Translations under genes and position numbers: made by a program
From: Arthrobacter ramosus
GTDB lineage: Bacteria > Actinomycetota > Actinomycetes > Actinomycetales > Micrococcaceae
Direction: 5' to 3'
NCBI RefSeq assembly: GCF_039535095.1
Contig: NZ_BAAAWN010000001.1
Span: 5,146,001-5,210,000, forward strand
Length of the DNA: 64,000 bases
Shown: one piece after another, positions 43,475 to 50,599 of the stretch
Layout: every line of letters begins with the position of its first letter
Numbering within the stretch: position 1 is the first letter of the stretch
The notes under the pieces: generated by a model
Database searches by the model: none
The model's input: the letters and a program-made list of their open reading frames with translations, nothing else
What the model was told of the DNA's origin: nothing

Positions 43475-43559
43475 GGTACGTTCGTGCCGGTTTCACCATT
43501 TTCCGCCTCTTTGGGAAGCGAATCAAGGGTTGGTGGCGAAGAATCGGTACGTTCGTGCC
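43475..43559. promoter_or_regulatory. Two hipBA operator candidates
   Basis: GGTACGTTCGTGCC, a near-perfect palindrome (one mismatch pair), occurs at 43475-43488 and at 43546-43559, within longer identical CGGTACGTTCGTGCCGG strings. The 71-bp spacing is close to seven helical turns. Both lie between hipB and the convergent end of ltrA, 46 and 117 bp from the hipB start. Confidence 0.65.
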
Positions 43560-43642
43560 GGTGTGTCCGCGTCGACATCGTGGGTGCGGGCCGTTCGCTG
43601 CGTTCCGGTACAGCGGTCCCGAGCCCACACCCACGAAGCCGC

Positions 43643-44890
43643 CTAAGTGGCCGGGCGTGCCCTCAGTCTTACCAGCGCTGCTTCCCGGCGGGCGGACCCG
43701 CGCCGTTCGTCGATCACGATCGAGATCGCCAACGCAGCCACAATCACCATCATGCAGACAGGAACAGATACATCCAGCGCGGCCAAGCCCACACTGCCGC
43801 AGAGCAACACGACCACGAGGGCCGTGACTCCGACGAGCCCGCGGTCGAAACCCAGCATGTAGCCGTACAGCGAACTCAGGGCTACCTTGAACAAGGCCAC
43901 CGGGACGGCGATGGTGGCTACTACAACGGTGGCGCTGATGTGGGCGGCATGATCGATGAAGAGGGCGGCCACGTGAAGTCCGCCACCAGTGGCGGCGATC
44001 GACCCAAAGATGAACATGTGACCGTATCCGAAGGCGAATGCCCGGTGCCGTTGATGATGCAGGGCGTGGCCGGACGGGAGGATGAAGTAGATCCACCACA
44101 TTCCAAAGGCCAGCCCGGTACCGCCGAGACCCACGAGGGCGGCGTCAACGGACCAGCCGTGAAGGGCCACAATTGCCCGAAGGGATTCGATGGCTCCGAT
44201 CAGGCACTCGCCCAGGGCGATGATGGCCAGGAGGCCGTAGCGTTCCGCGATGTGGTGCGCGTGCCACGGCGTCTTGGCTTTGCGCTCGGCGATGGTCGGC
44301 GTCGCCATTTCCAGCAGGAAAAGCGGGGCAGCCATGAGGAAATTCGTCAGGATGTCGGCGTGGACGATCAGCACCCCCACCCAGCCAATTTGCGCCACCA
44401 CCAGGAATTTCGCGTAGGTCAGGCAGGCGCTTCGGCGCTCCGGATCCTGCTTCGCCGCGCGCAGCCACTGGAACACCAACGCCAACCGCATGATGATGTA
44501 ACCCAGCACCATGGTGGAGTTGTCCACACGGTGGCCCTCGTCGAGCGATTGGAACATCGGTTCGATGCCCATGGCAAGGATGAGCACGCCCACCATCTGC
44601 ACCATGGTGACAACCCGGAAGACCCAGTCGTCAGTGTCGTAGGCGCTGGCAAACCACGAGAAATTGATCCAGGCCCACATGACGGCGAACATCGCGAAGG
44701 TGAAGCCCATCAAACCGGAGCCGAAACGGGCCTCGGCCAGCTCATGCGCGAACTGGCTGCCGGCAACCCCGAAGGCGATGACGAACGTCAAGTCGAAGAA
44801 CAGTTCCAAGGGCGTGGCCGTGCGATTCAGCTCCTGGGGATCGCGCCCGCCCATGCGCGACAGTGCATGGCGCAATGGATACATGGACAT
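43643..44890 (-). CDS. Low temperature requirement protein A family membrane protein
   Basis: A 415-aa protein with about 11-12 membrane helices. RTATPLELFFDLTFVIAFGV and FAMFAVMWAWINFSWFASAY are the LtrA-family signatures at about residues 23-90, and HHIAERYGLLAIIALGECLI mid-protein is also characteristic. Named after a Listeria cold-growth locus; the molecular function is unknown. It starts 3 bp after the stop of the Pyr4-like gene and must be co-transcribed with it. Confidence 0.85.
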   Translation of the reverse strand: MSMYPLRHALSRMGGRDPQELNRTATPLELFFDLTFVIAFGVAGSQFAHELAEARFGSGLMGFTFAMFAVMWAWINFSWFASAYDTDDWVFRVVTMVQMVGVLILAMGIEPMFQSLDEGHRVDNSTMVLGYIIMRLALVFQWLRAAKQDPERRSACLTYAKFLVVAQIGWVGVLIVHADILTNFLMAAPLFLLEMATPTIAERKAKTPWHAHHIAERYGLLAIIALGECLIGAIESLRAIVALHGWSVDAALVGLGGTGLAFGMWWIYFILPSGHALHHQRHRAFAFGYGHMFIFGSIAATGGGLHVAALFIDHAAHISATVVVATIAVPVALFKVALSSLYGYMLGFDRGLVGVTALVVVLLCGSVGLAALDVSVPVCMMVIVAALAISIVIDERRGSARREAALVRLRARPAT

Positions 44891-44893
44891 GGT

Positions 44894-45553
44894 TCAGGGT
44901 ACCGCCGGGAGGCCCCCCGAGTCCCGATCCCTGGAGAGGGCGCCCGGGTTCTTTTTGGACCACAACAGCAGCCCGATGTACGTCAGGTCGAAGATGCTGC
45001 ACAGGACGCCGATGCCCAGAATGAACAGTGAACTCTCGAGGACCCCAAAGGTGATGGTGGGCGCGAGGGTCCCGATCCACTTCGCCACAGCGATCACCAG
45101 GGATTGGCCCCGCAGGCTGCGGCGGGCCGCGAACATGGCAATGAACAAGCCGGACATCAGGAGATTCTGCAGGAACGCCGCGTACCGGGATGCGGGATCC
45201 CAGTCGAACTCGGCGATGAACAGCCACTGCACGGCGAAGGATGCAAGGCCCAGCAGGACCGCCCATCCGATGAACAGCGGCCGGGTGAGAAACCCGGGAA
45301 GCTCGCGCCTGCCGAACGCGAAGAACGTGTACACAATCGCGACGTCGGCCAACGCCCAGGCAATGTTGATGACGCCCTGCACGGAGAGCCCCGTGCTGAG
45401 CGAATGCACCGAGTAGATGACCTCCCACGCGAAGTTCAGACCAAGCGCCGCTGCGGGGATCGCGTACGTCTTGTCGCGAAACCCGATCCGGATCGCGCAA
45501 ATGTAAACCGTCGTCCAGGCAACGCCGCTCAGGATGGTCAGAAACAGGTTCAT
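44894..45553 (-). CDS. Pyr4/DmtA1-like integral membrane terpene cyclase homologue
   Basis: A 219-aa protein with seven predicted membrane helices and almost no soluble domain. It matches the pattern of transmembrane terpene cyclases: an acidic residue in LNFAWEVIY (Glu44) and another in SIFDLTYIGLLLW (Asp189), the two positions that protonate the substrate in Pyr4-type enzymes (Glu63/Asp218 in Pyr4). GGAGG precedes the ATG. No prenyltransferase or epoxidase is adjacent, so the substrate is unknown, and a non-enzymatic membrane role remains possible. Confidence 0.6.
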   Translation of the reverse strand: MNLFLTILSGVAWTTVYICAIRIGFRDKTYAIPAAALGLNFAWEVIYSVHSLSTGLSVQGVINIAWALADVAIVYTFFAFGRRELPGFLTRPLFIGWAVLLGLASFAVQWLFIAEFDWDPASRYAAFLQNLLMSGLFIAMFAARRSLRGQSLVIAVAKWIGTLAPTITFGVLESSLFILGIGVLCSIFDLTYIGLLLWSKKNPGALSRDRDSGGLPAVP

Positions 45554-45567
45554 GGTTCCTCCTTCTC

Positions 45568-45630
45568 CAACGCGGGGTCACTTAGCGCCCATCCGGGGCC
45601 CGAACATGGGCCGTAAGTGACCCCGCGTTG
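45568..45630. repeat. Long perfect hairpin (17-bp stem) between GNAT-AAA and Pyr4-like genes
   Basis: CAACGCGGGGTCACTTA (45568-45584) pairs perfectly with 45614-45630. The 29-nt centre has a second stem GCCCAT/ATGGGC. It fills the 82-bp gap between the GNAT-AAA stop and the Pyr4-like ribosome site, so it could terminate or shield the mRNA end. Confidence 0.75.
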
Positions 45631-45635
45631 CATGA

Positions 45636-46952
45636 CTAAACCCGGCCGAGTGCGTCGATGTCCTCGAGGAAGTCCTGGTGGACTTCGTCGCTGACGGTGG
45701 TGCGGGTGTCGGCGATGGCGTCGAGGTAGTCCTGGGTGACCGGTCCCTTGCGACCGTTCGACGCCGGTGCGGAGCCTCCGGCGGAGGCGCCGGCACCGTC
45801 GTCGTACACGGCTTTTTCCAAAGCGCGTTGGGAGGCGCTGCGTGCAGCGTACTCGATGTCCGCGGGGGAGAAGCCCTCTGTCCTCGACACGAGCAACGGC
45901 ACGTCCACGGAGTCCACCACGCTGGCGGGGATGAAGCGCTGCCACATGGCCTCGCGGGCGTGGATGTCGGGCAGGCCGATGGGGATGACGTAGTCGAAGC
46001 GGCCGTGGCGCAGGAAGGCGGTGTCCAGGGCGCGGATGAAGTTGGTGGCGCACACCAGGAGGCGGCCGGGCTGTTCGCGGAAGGCCGGGATGATCTTGAG
46101 GAGCTCGTTGGTGACGCCCTGGAGCGGGGACGGCGGCTCGCCGGAGCGCTGGGACGCGATCTCTTCGACCTCGTCGATGAAGACGACGGCGTGCTCCAGT
46201 TCGGCGATTTCCAGGAACGTCTCGCGCAGGGCGCCGGCCAGGCCCTTGGGGTCGGAAGCCAGCCGGGAGGGGAAGACCTCCACGAACGGCCACTCGAGCC
46301 GGGACGCGATCGCCTTCGCGAACGTTGTCTTGCCGGTCCCGGGCGGGCCGAAGAGCACGACGGCGCGCGGCGGCACCACCCCGAACTGGTCGGCGAGGTC
46401 GGCCTCGGCCAGGGGCAGGACCAGGCGGCGTTCCAGCAGTTCCTTTTCGCGGCGCATGCCGGCGACGTTTTCCCACAGGTCCCGGGCCAGGATGCGGCCG
46501 CCGAGCTGGCTGAGCGGCTCGAGTTCCTGGCGCTGGACCGGGATGGTCCGCTCGAAGTAGTGCAGGTTTTGCTTGAGCAGGAAGCCCCGGCCCAGGAACG
46601 CCTCAACCCGGGTTTCGGACTCCGGCATGAGGGCCGAGAGCTTGTTGAGCCCGTGCGGGGTCATCCGGTTCTCGACGGCGGCCAGCAGCGAGGTGCCGAT
46701 CCCGCGGCCGCGGAACTCGGGCAGCGTGGCCAGGAAGACGATCCAGCCCTGGTCATGGGCCGCGCGTCCGACGGCGGCGCCCACGACCTGCTCGCCCTGC
46801 ACCGCCACCACGGCGTGGTCCTTCTCGCACGAGGCCAGGACCTCGGAGAGCGCATAGACCGGCTCCACGTTGTCGGCCTTCAGCGACTCCCACAGGTGCA
46901 GGATGCCGTCCATGTCCGAGGAATGGAAATCCCTGATACGCCAATTGCTCAT
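45636..46952 (-). CDS. GNAT acetyltransferase-AAA ATPase fusion protein
   Basis: A 438-aa two-domain protein. Residues 1-140 form a GNAT domain: FLATLPEFRGRGIGTSLLAA carries the acetyl-CoA motif RGRGIGT, and FLGRGFLLKQNLHYFE ends the fold. Residues 165-390 form an AAA ATPase: Walker A FGPPGTGKT (202-209), Walker B AVVFIDEVEEIA, sensor CATNFIRALD and the arginine finger region FLRHGRFDYVIPIGLP. All catalytic motifs are intact. The combination suggests ATP-driven remodelling coupled to acetylation; the target is unknown. Confidence 0.85.
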   Translation of the reverse strand: MSNWRIRDFHSSDMDGILHLWESLKADNVEPVYALSEVLASCEKDHAVVAVQGEQVVGAAVGRAAHDQGWIVFLATLPEFRGRGIGTSLLAAVENRMTPHGLNKLSALMPESETRVEAFLGRGFLLKQNLHYFERTIPVQRQELEPLSQLGGRILARDLWENVAGMRREKELLERRLVLPLAEADLADQFGVVPPRAVVLFGPPGTGKTTFAKAIASRLEWPFVEVFPSRLASDPKGLAGALRETFLEIAELEHAVVFIDEVEEIASQRSGEPPSPLQGVTNELLKIIPAFREQPGRLLVCATNFIRALDTAFLRHGRFDYVIPIGLPDIHAREAMWQRFIPASVVDSVDVPLLVSRTEGFSPADIEYAARSASQRALEKAVYDDGAGASAGGSAPASNGRKGPVTQDYLDAIADTRTTVSDEVHQDFLEDIDALGRV

Positions 46953-47046
46953 GCCCTGCTCCTTGGTGGATCGCCATCGATTGCCTGGTGTTGAGCATAG
47001 GCGAACTGGTGGTGGAGAGGGGTTGCGCGGGCGTTGCGTTACGCGG

Positions 47047-47163
47047 CTACCCTACCGGGCGCAACCGCAAGCCCTGCGTGCCGCCGTCGATAGCCAGGGA
47101 CGTGCCCGAACGTCGAACCGGTGACCAGAGCTACGAGCCCTTCCCTTCGAACTCGGCGCTCAC
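47047..47163 (-). pseudogene. Stub of an SDR dehydrogenase (probable 2-keto-3-deoxy-L-fuconate dehydrogenase)
   Basis: The minus strand starts with a GTG overlapping the FAH stop (GTGA) and reads VSAEFEGK, the usual SDR beginning. It then shifts frame at an apparent 5-bp insertion, where VALVTGS is legible, and jumps directly to GTSLAIDGGTQGLRLRP, the usual SDR end, before TAG. About 600 bp of an SDR gene is missing in between. The coupling to the FAH hydrolase supports the fucose-pathway assignment. Confidence 0.7.
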
Positions 47164-48071
47164 CGCGTGGCCTTGTCCGTGCCTACTGCCGCAAGCGAAC
47201 CTGAACGGGCCCGGTAGAACTCTTGCCTCTGGCGGCCGAGCCCTTCTACCTCAAGCTCCACCACGTCGCCGGGCTGGATGTACGGGAAGCGGCCGGAGAG
47301 CGCCACGCCTTCCGGGGTGCCGGTGAGAATGACATCGCCGGGCTCCAGGACCATGTACTGGCTGAGGTGGTGGACCACGGTGCGGACGTCGAAGATCATG
47401 TCGGAAGTGTCCGACGATTGGCGGATCCCGCCGTTGACCCAGGTACGCAAACCGAGGTGACCGGCGTCGAGCTGGTCTGCCGGAACCAGCCACGGGCCCA
47501 GGGGAGTGGACTGCGGAAGGGACTTGCCCTTGGTCCACTGGCCCGCGGCTCCGGGCAGTTGGTAGTCGCGTTCGGAGAGGTCGTTGGCGACGACGTAGCC
47601 CGCGATGCAGTCCGCGGCCTCCTCCGTGCTGGAAAGGTATGACGCTTCGCGACCGATGACGATTCCGAGTTCCACCTCCCAGTCGTACTTTTCCGACGAC
47701 GGCGGGATGGGCGCGGCGTCGAAAGGGCCACTAACGGTGTTGCTTGGCTTCAGGAACACTACGGGTGATTCCGGTGGCGTGGCGCCGGATTCGGCCGCGT
47801 GGGCCGTGTAGTTGAGGCCGATGCAGACGATGTTGCCAGGCCGGGCGACGGGCGAACCGATCCGGAGTCCCTCGGCCGAAATCTCGGGCAGATTCCCGGC
47901 CGCAAGGGCTTCCCGGGTGCGTGCGATGCCGTCCGTGGCGAGGAACTCTCCGTTGATGTCCTTCGTCAGCGGGTCAAGGCTGAAGTATTTTTCGGTGCCG
48001 TTGGCGTCTTGGGCGATGACTACCGGCTTTTCATTTCCGGCAGTGCCCAGCCGGGCGAATTTCATGTTCAT
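47160..48071 (-). CDS. Fumarylacetoacetate hydrolase family protein (probable 2,4-diketo-3-deoxy-L-fuconate hydrolase)
   Basis: A 303-aa FAH-family enzyme: GNIVCIGLNYTAHAAESG begins the catalytic domain, the metal ligands lie in DWEVELGIVIG, then AGYVVANDLSERDYQ and KGKSLPQSTPLGPWLV; VILTGTPEGVALSGR is near the end. An ATG two codons in (48065) is an alternative start. In non-phosphorylative L-fucose catabolism an FAH enzyme splits 2,4-diketo-3-deoxy-L-fuconate to pyruvate and lactate. Flanking stubs of the preceding enzymes make this the likely role. It appears intact. Confidence 0.8.
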   Translation of the reverse strand: MNMKFARLGTAGNEKPVVIAQDANGTEKYFSLDPLTKDINGEFLATDGIARTREALAAGNLPEISAEGLRIGSPVARPGNIVCIGLNYTAHAAESGATPPESPVVFLKPSNTVSGPFDAAPIPPSSEKYDWEVELGIVIGREASYLSSTEEAADCIAGYVVANDLSERDYQLPGAAGQWTKGKSLPQSTPLGPWLVPADQLDAGHLGLRTWVNGGIRQSSDTSDMIFDVRTVVHHLSQYMVLEPGDVILTGTPEGVALSGRFPYIQPGDVVELEVEGLGRQRQEFYRARSGSLAAVGTDKATR

Positions 48072-48094
48072 GTATTCCTCCGTGCTCTGGCTCT

Positions 48095-48170
48095 AACATC
48101 CGAGCTCTAGTCTGCTGTTGCTCTCCATAATACGGAAATGTGACCCATTGACAATGCAGACATCGGATGT
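48095..48170. promoter_or_regulatory. GntR operator candidates in the fucose-locus promoter
   Basis: AACATCCGA (48095-48103) and TCGGATGTT (48163-48171) are inverted 9-mers; the second is part of the palindrome ACATC-G-GATGT (48160-48170). A variant, TGATCCGATGT, lies 21 bp upstream of the gntR start at 50422-50432. The sites flank the promoter between the FAH gene and the plus-strand remnant, which also holds TTGACA at 48149. Confidence 0.55.
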
Positions 48171-48346
48171 TTACGCTCGTCCCAGCAAACGACCTGCTGC
48201 CAAGCAAGGTGTATGTCCACGACGGCTGCCTCTGGCCTCCGTCCGCACCCGGGGCCGGCGGTGAAATGGTCGGCGGCTCGCTGACCGACTACAGCTTTCC
48301 CGACGGCCCGATGTGGGCCGCGGATACAAGGAAGGAATCCCGTTGA
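48167..48346 (+). pseudogene. C-terminal stub of L-fuconate dehydratase
   Basis: An open frame (from 48152, ATG at 48167) reads VYVHDGCLWPPSAPGAGGEM then SLTDYSFPDGPMWAADTR before TGA. This fits the C-terminal end of L-fuconate dehydratases (enolase superfamily, ENOSF1-like), whose last 60 residues show a PPxxPGxxxEM...SFPDGxxW pattern. About 380 residues are missing and the stub begins right at the operator palindrome. The stop overlaps the fucosidase start (TTGA). Confidence 0.65.
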
Positions 48347-49627
48347 TAAAGCAAGCACCTTGGTTTACGGAGTCCCGGTTCGGCATGTTCGTCCACTGGG
48401 GCCTGTACGCCCTGCCGGCCCGGCATGAGTGGGTCATGAACCGCGAACGCATTCCTGCTGAGGAATATGAGGAGTACTTCCAGCACTTCAACCCGGATCT
48501 CTACGATCCGCGGGAATGGGCCCGTGCTGCGAAGGATGCCGGCATGAAGTACGTGGTGCTGACCACCAAGCACCACGAGGGCTTCTGCCTTTGGGATTCC
48601 GCACTCACCGACTACAAATCCACCAAGACGCCGTCCGGCCAGGACCTCGTGACCCAATACGTCGAGGCACTGCGGGAATTCGGACTGAAGGTGGGTTTCT
48701 ACCATTCACTCATTGACTGGCACCATCCGGATTTCATCATCGACGGGTTCCACCCCGAACGGGACAACCCCGACGCCGGAAAGCTCAACGAGGGCCGCGA
48801 CATGGCCCGCTATCGCGAATACCTCCATGGCCAGGTGCGCGAGCTGCTCAGCAACTACGGCCAGATCGACTACCTCTTCTTCGATTTCTCCTACACCAGC
48901 GAGGACCACAGGCACATCTGGGGCGGCAAAGGCCGAGAGGCGTGGGGTTCCGTGGAACTCTTGAAGATGGTCCGGGAACTCCAGCCGGGCATCATCGTCA
49001 ACGACCGCCTGGACATTCCGGGCGACTTTGCCACGCCCGAGCAGTACCAGCCTTCCGGGCCCATGGTGGTGGACGGCGTCCGAGGTGCCTTGGGAGGCAT
49101 GCCAGACCCTGAACGGCAGCTGGGGCTATGACCGGGACAACCTGGACTACAAGTCTGTGGATCTGCTGGTGCGCATGCTTGTAGATGGAGTGTCCAAGGA
49201 CGGAAACCTGCTCCTCAACGTCGGCCCCACTGGCCGCGGAAATTTCGATCCCCGGGCGGTGGAGTCCCTCCGCGGCATCGGCGACTGGATGAAGCTGCAT
49301 TCGCGGGCCATCTACGGAGCAGGCCCTGCGGCCTGGACCCCGCCAGCCGATGCCCGGTACACGCGCCGCGGTGACCGCCTTTACGTGCATTTGTTTGCTT
49401 GGCCGTTCGAATACGTCCACCTCCCCGAACTAGCCGGCAAGGTGGAATACGCCCAGCTGCTCAACGATGCCTCCGAAGTCGCCATGCTTGAGATCTCACC
49501 GGACCGGGAGGCAATCAACACCACCCCTGGAGGACAACCGGCAGGTACCCTGACACTGAAGCTGCCTGTCCAGCGACCGGACGTGGCGGTGCCCGTCGTC
49601 GAACTCTTCCTGAAGCCCGGGGTGTAG
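48343..49627 (+). pseudogene. Alpha-L-fucosidase, GH29, with an internal frameshift
   Basis: A TTG start behind AAGGAAGGA opens a GH29 protein: APWFTESRFGMFVHWGLYAL, then YVVLTTKHHEGFCLWDS, and the nucleophile region DYLFFDFSYTSED. The frame ends at 49131 with GALGGMPDPERQLGL. Removing one G at 49084-49085 (CGAGGTGCC) restores VPWEACQTLNGSWGYDRDN, the conserved GH29 block, and reading continues to 49627 (about 428 aa in all). No signal peptide. The shift sits in a short G pair, so it may be a real mutation or a base error. Confidence 0.85.
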
Positions 49628-49628
49628 C

Positions 49629-49733
49629 GTGCCGGAAACCTTTGCCCTGCACACCCGGCTCAAACCGGGTGCCGAGCAGGACTATGCGGATGCCCATGCC
49701 GGGATCCCCGCCGAGCTCTTCGGCGCGAGCTAG
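49629..49733 (+). pseudogene. N-terminal stub of an L-rhamnose/L-fucose mutarotase-like protein
   Basis: A GTG directly after the fucosidase stop opens FALHTRLKPGAEQDYADAHA, the start of RhaM/FucU-like sugar mutarotases (normally about 105 aa). The frame stops after 34 residues, where the gntR 3' end begins; the two stop codons overlap in CTAG. The rest of the gene is gone. Confidence 0.6.
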
Positions 49734-50401
49734 AGCGCCTGGCGCAACCAGCTTTCGACGCCGCTGATATGGACCGTCACGAGCGCCCGGACCAGCTCGG
49801 CGTCGCCGCGTTCCAAGGCGTCCGCGATGGCCTTGTGCTCGGCGAGGGTGTGCGCCACGGCTTTTTCCTGGGTCAGCCCCCGCCAAATGCGGGCCCGGAC
49901 AGTGCTGCCGGAGAGCGCCTCGAGCAGGCCGGCGAGGTAGTCGTTTCCGGCGGCCTGGGTGATGATGCCGTGGAATTCGAGGTCGTGGGCCACGAGTTCT
50001 TCGACGTCGGTGTTCTCGTCGATTCCGTCCATCGTGGCGCGCAGGGCCGTGAGTGCCGTGGGGGTGATCTTGCCCGTGGCGATGAACGCGGTGGCGGGCT
50101 CAAGGATTCGTCGGACCTCGAAGAGTTCCAGGATGGAACGGTCCTGATGAAGATCGACGACGAACGCCACGGCCTCGTTGAGCAACTTGGCGTCAAGGCT
50201 GGTGACGTAAGTGCCGTCCCCACGCCGGACGTCCAGAACCCGGATGAGTTCGAGGGCTTTGACAGCCTCGCGCAGGGAGCTTCGCGAGAGGCCGAGCCGC
50301 TCGCTCAGTTCCTTCTCCGGCGGGAGGCGGTCCCCGGCCTTGAGTTCGCCGCGGATCAGCATGTCCTTGATCTTGCTGATCGCTTCATCTGTGACAGCCA
50401 T
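49730..50401 (-). CDS. GntR/FadR-family regulator of the fucose locus
   Basis: A 223-aa regulator. The N-terminal winged helix has LKAGDRLPPEKELSERLGLS, then RSSLREAVKALELIRVLDVR; the FCD ligand domain follows, with metal-type residues in ELVAHDLEFHGIITQAAGN. It is intact while its target genes are broken. A site like those in the fucosidase promoter lies upstream of its own start, which suggests control of both units. Confidence 0.87.
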   Translation of the reverse strand: MAVTDEAISKIKDMLIRGELKAGDRLPPEKELSERLGLSRSSLREAVKALELIRVLDVRRGDGTYVTSLDAKLLNEAVAFVVDLHQDRSILELFEVRRILEPATAFIATGKITPTALTALRATMDGIDENTDVEELVAHDLEFHGIITQAAGNDYLAGLLEALSGSTVRARIWRGLTQEKAVAHTLAEHKAIADALERGDAELVRALVTVHISGVESWLRQAL

Positions 50402-50438
50402 GGCTACATCCTAGCGGCGAATGATCCGATGTCTGGCA

Positions 50439-50504
50439 CCCAACTAACTCGCATTTGTTGTCGTTTAGGAGCCTCAAAACGACAACAAATGCGAGTCAGT
50501 TGGG
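50439..50504. repeat. Long inverted repeat, copy 2 (28-bp arms)
   Basis: The left arm 50439-50466 and right arm 50477-50504 pair over 28 bp with one mismatch, loop AGGAGCCTCA. The core AACGACAACAAATGCGAGT differs from the copy at 13986-14051 by one base, compensated in the other arm. It lies between the permease terminator and the gntR promoter. Confidence 0.8.
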
Positions 50505-50516
50505 GGGCCTAACGCA

Positions 50517-50567
50517 CGACGGCGGCACCCGGGTTCCGCGCGAACGGAACCTCAGGTGCCGCCGTCG
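50517..50567. terminator. Nested hairpin after the asparagine operon permease
   Basis: CGACGGCGGCACC (50517-50529) pairs with 50555-50567, and inside it GGTTCCG pairs with CGGAACC. It lies 33 bp beyond the permease stop on the minus strand. Confidence 0.7.
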
Positions 50568-50599
50568 GGCACTTAGTTTTTGGGCGAGCGCTGAAAGGG

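Noticed and set aside
43226..45031. 601-codon frame antisense to hipB and ltrA
   Set aside because: It spans several real genes on the other strand and shows no protein-like pattern.
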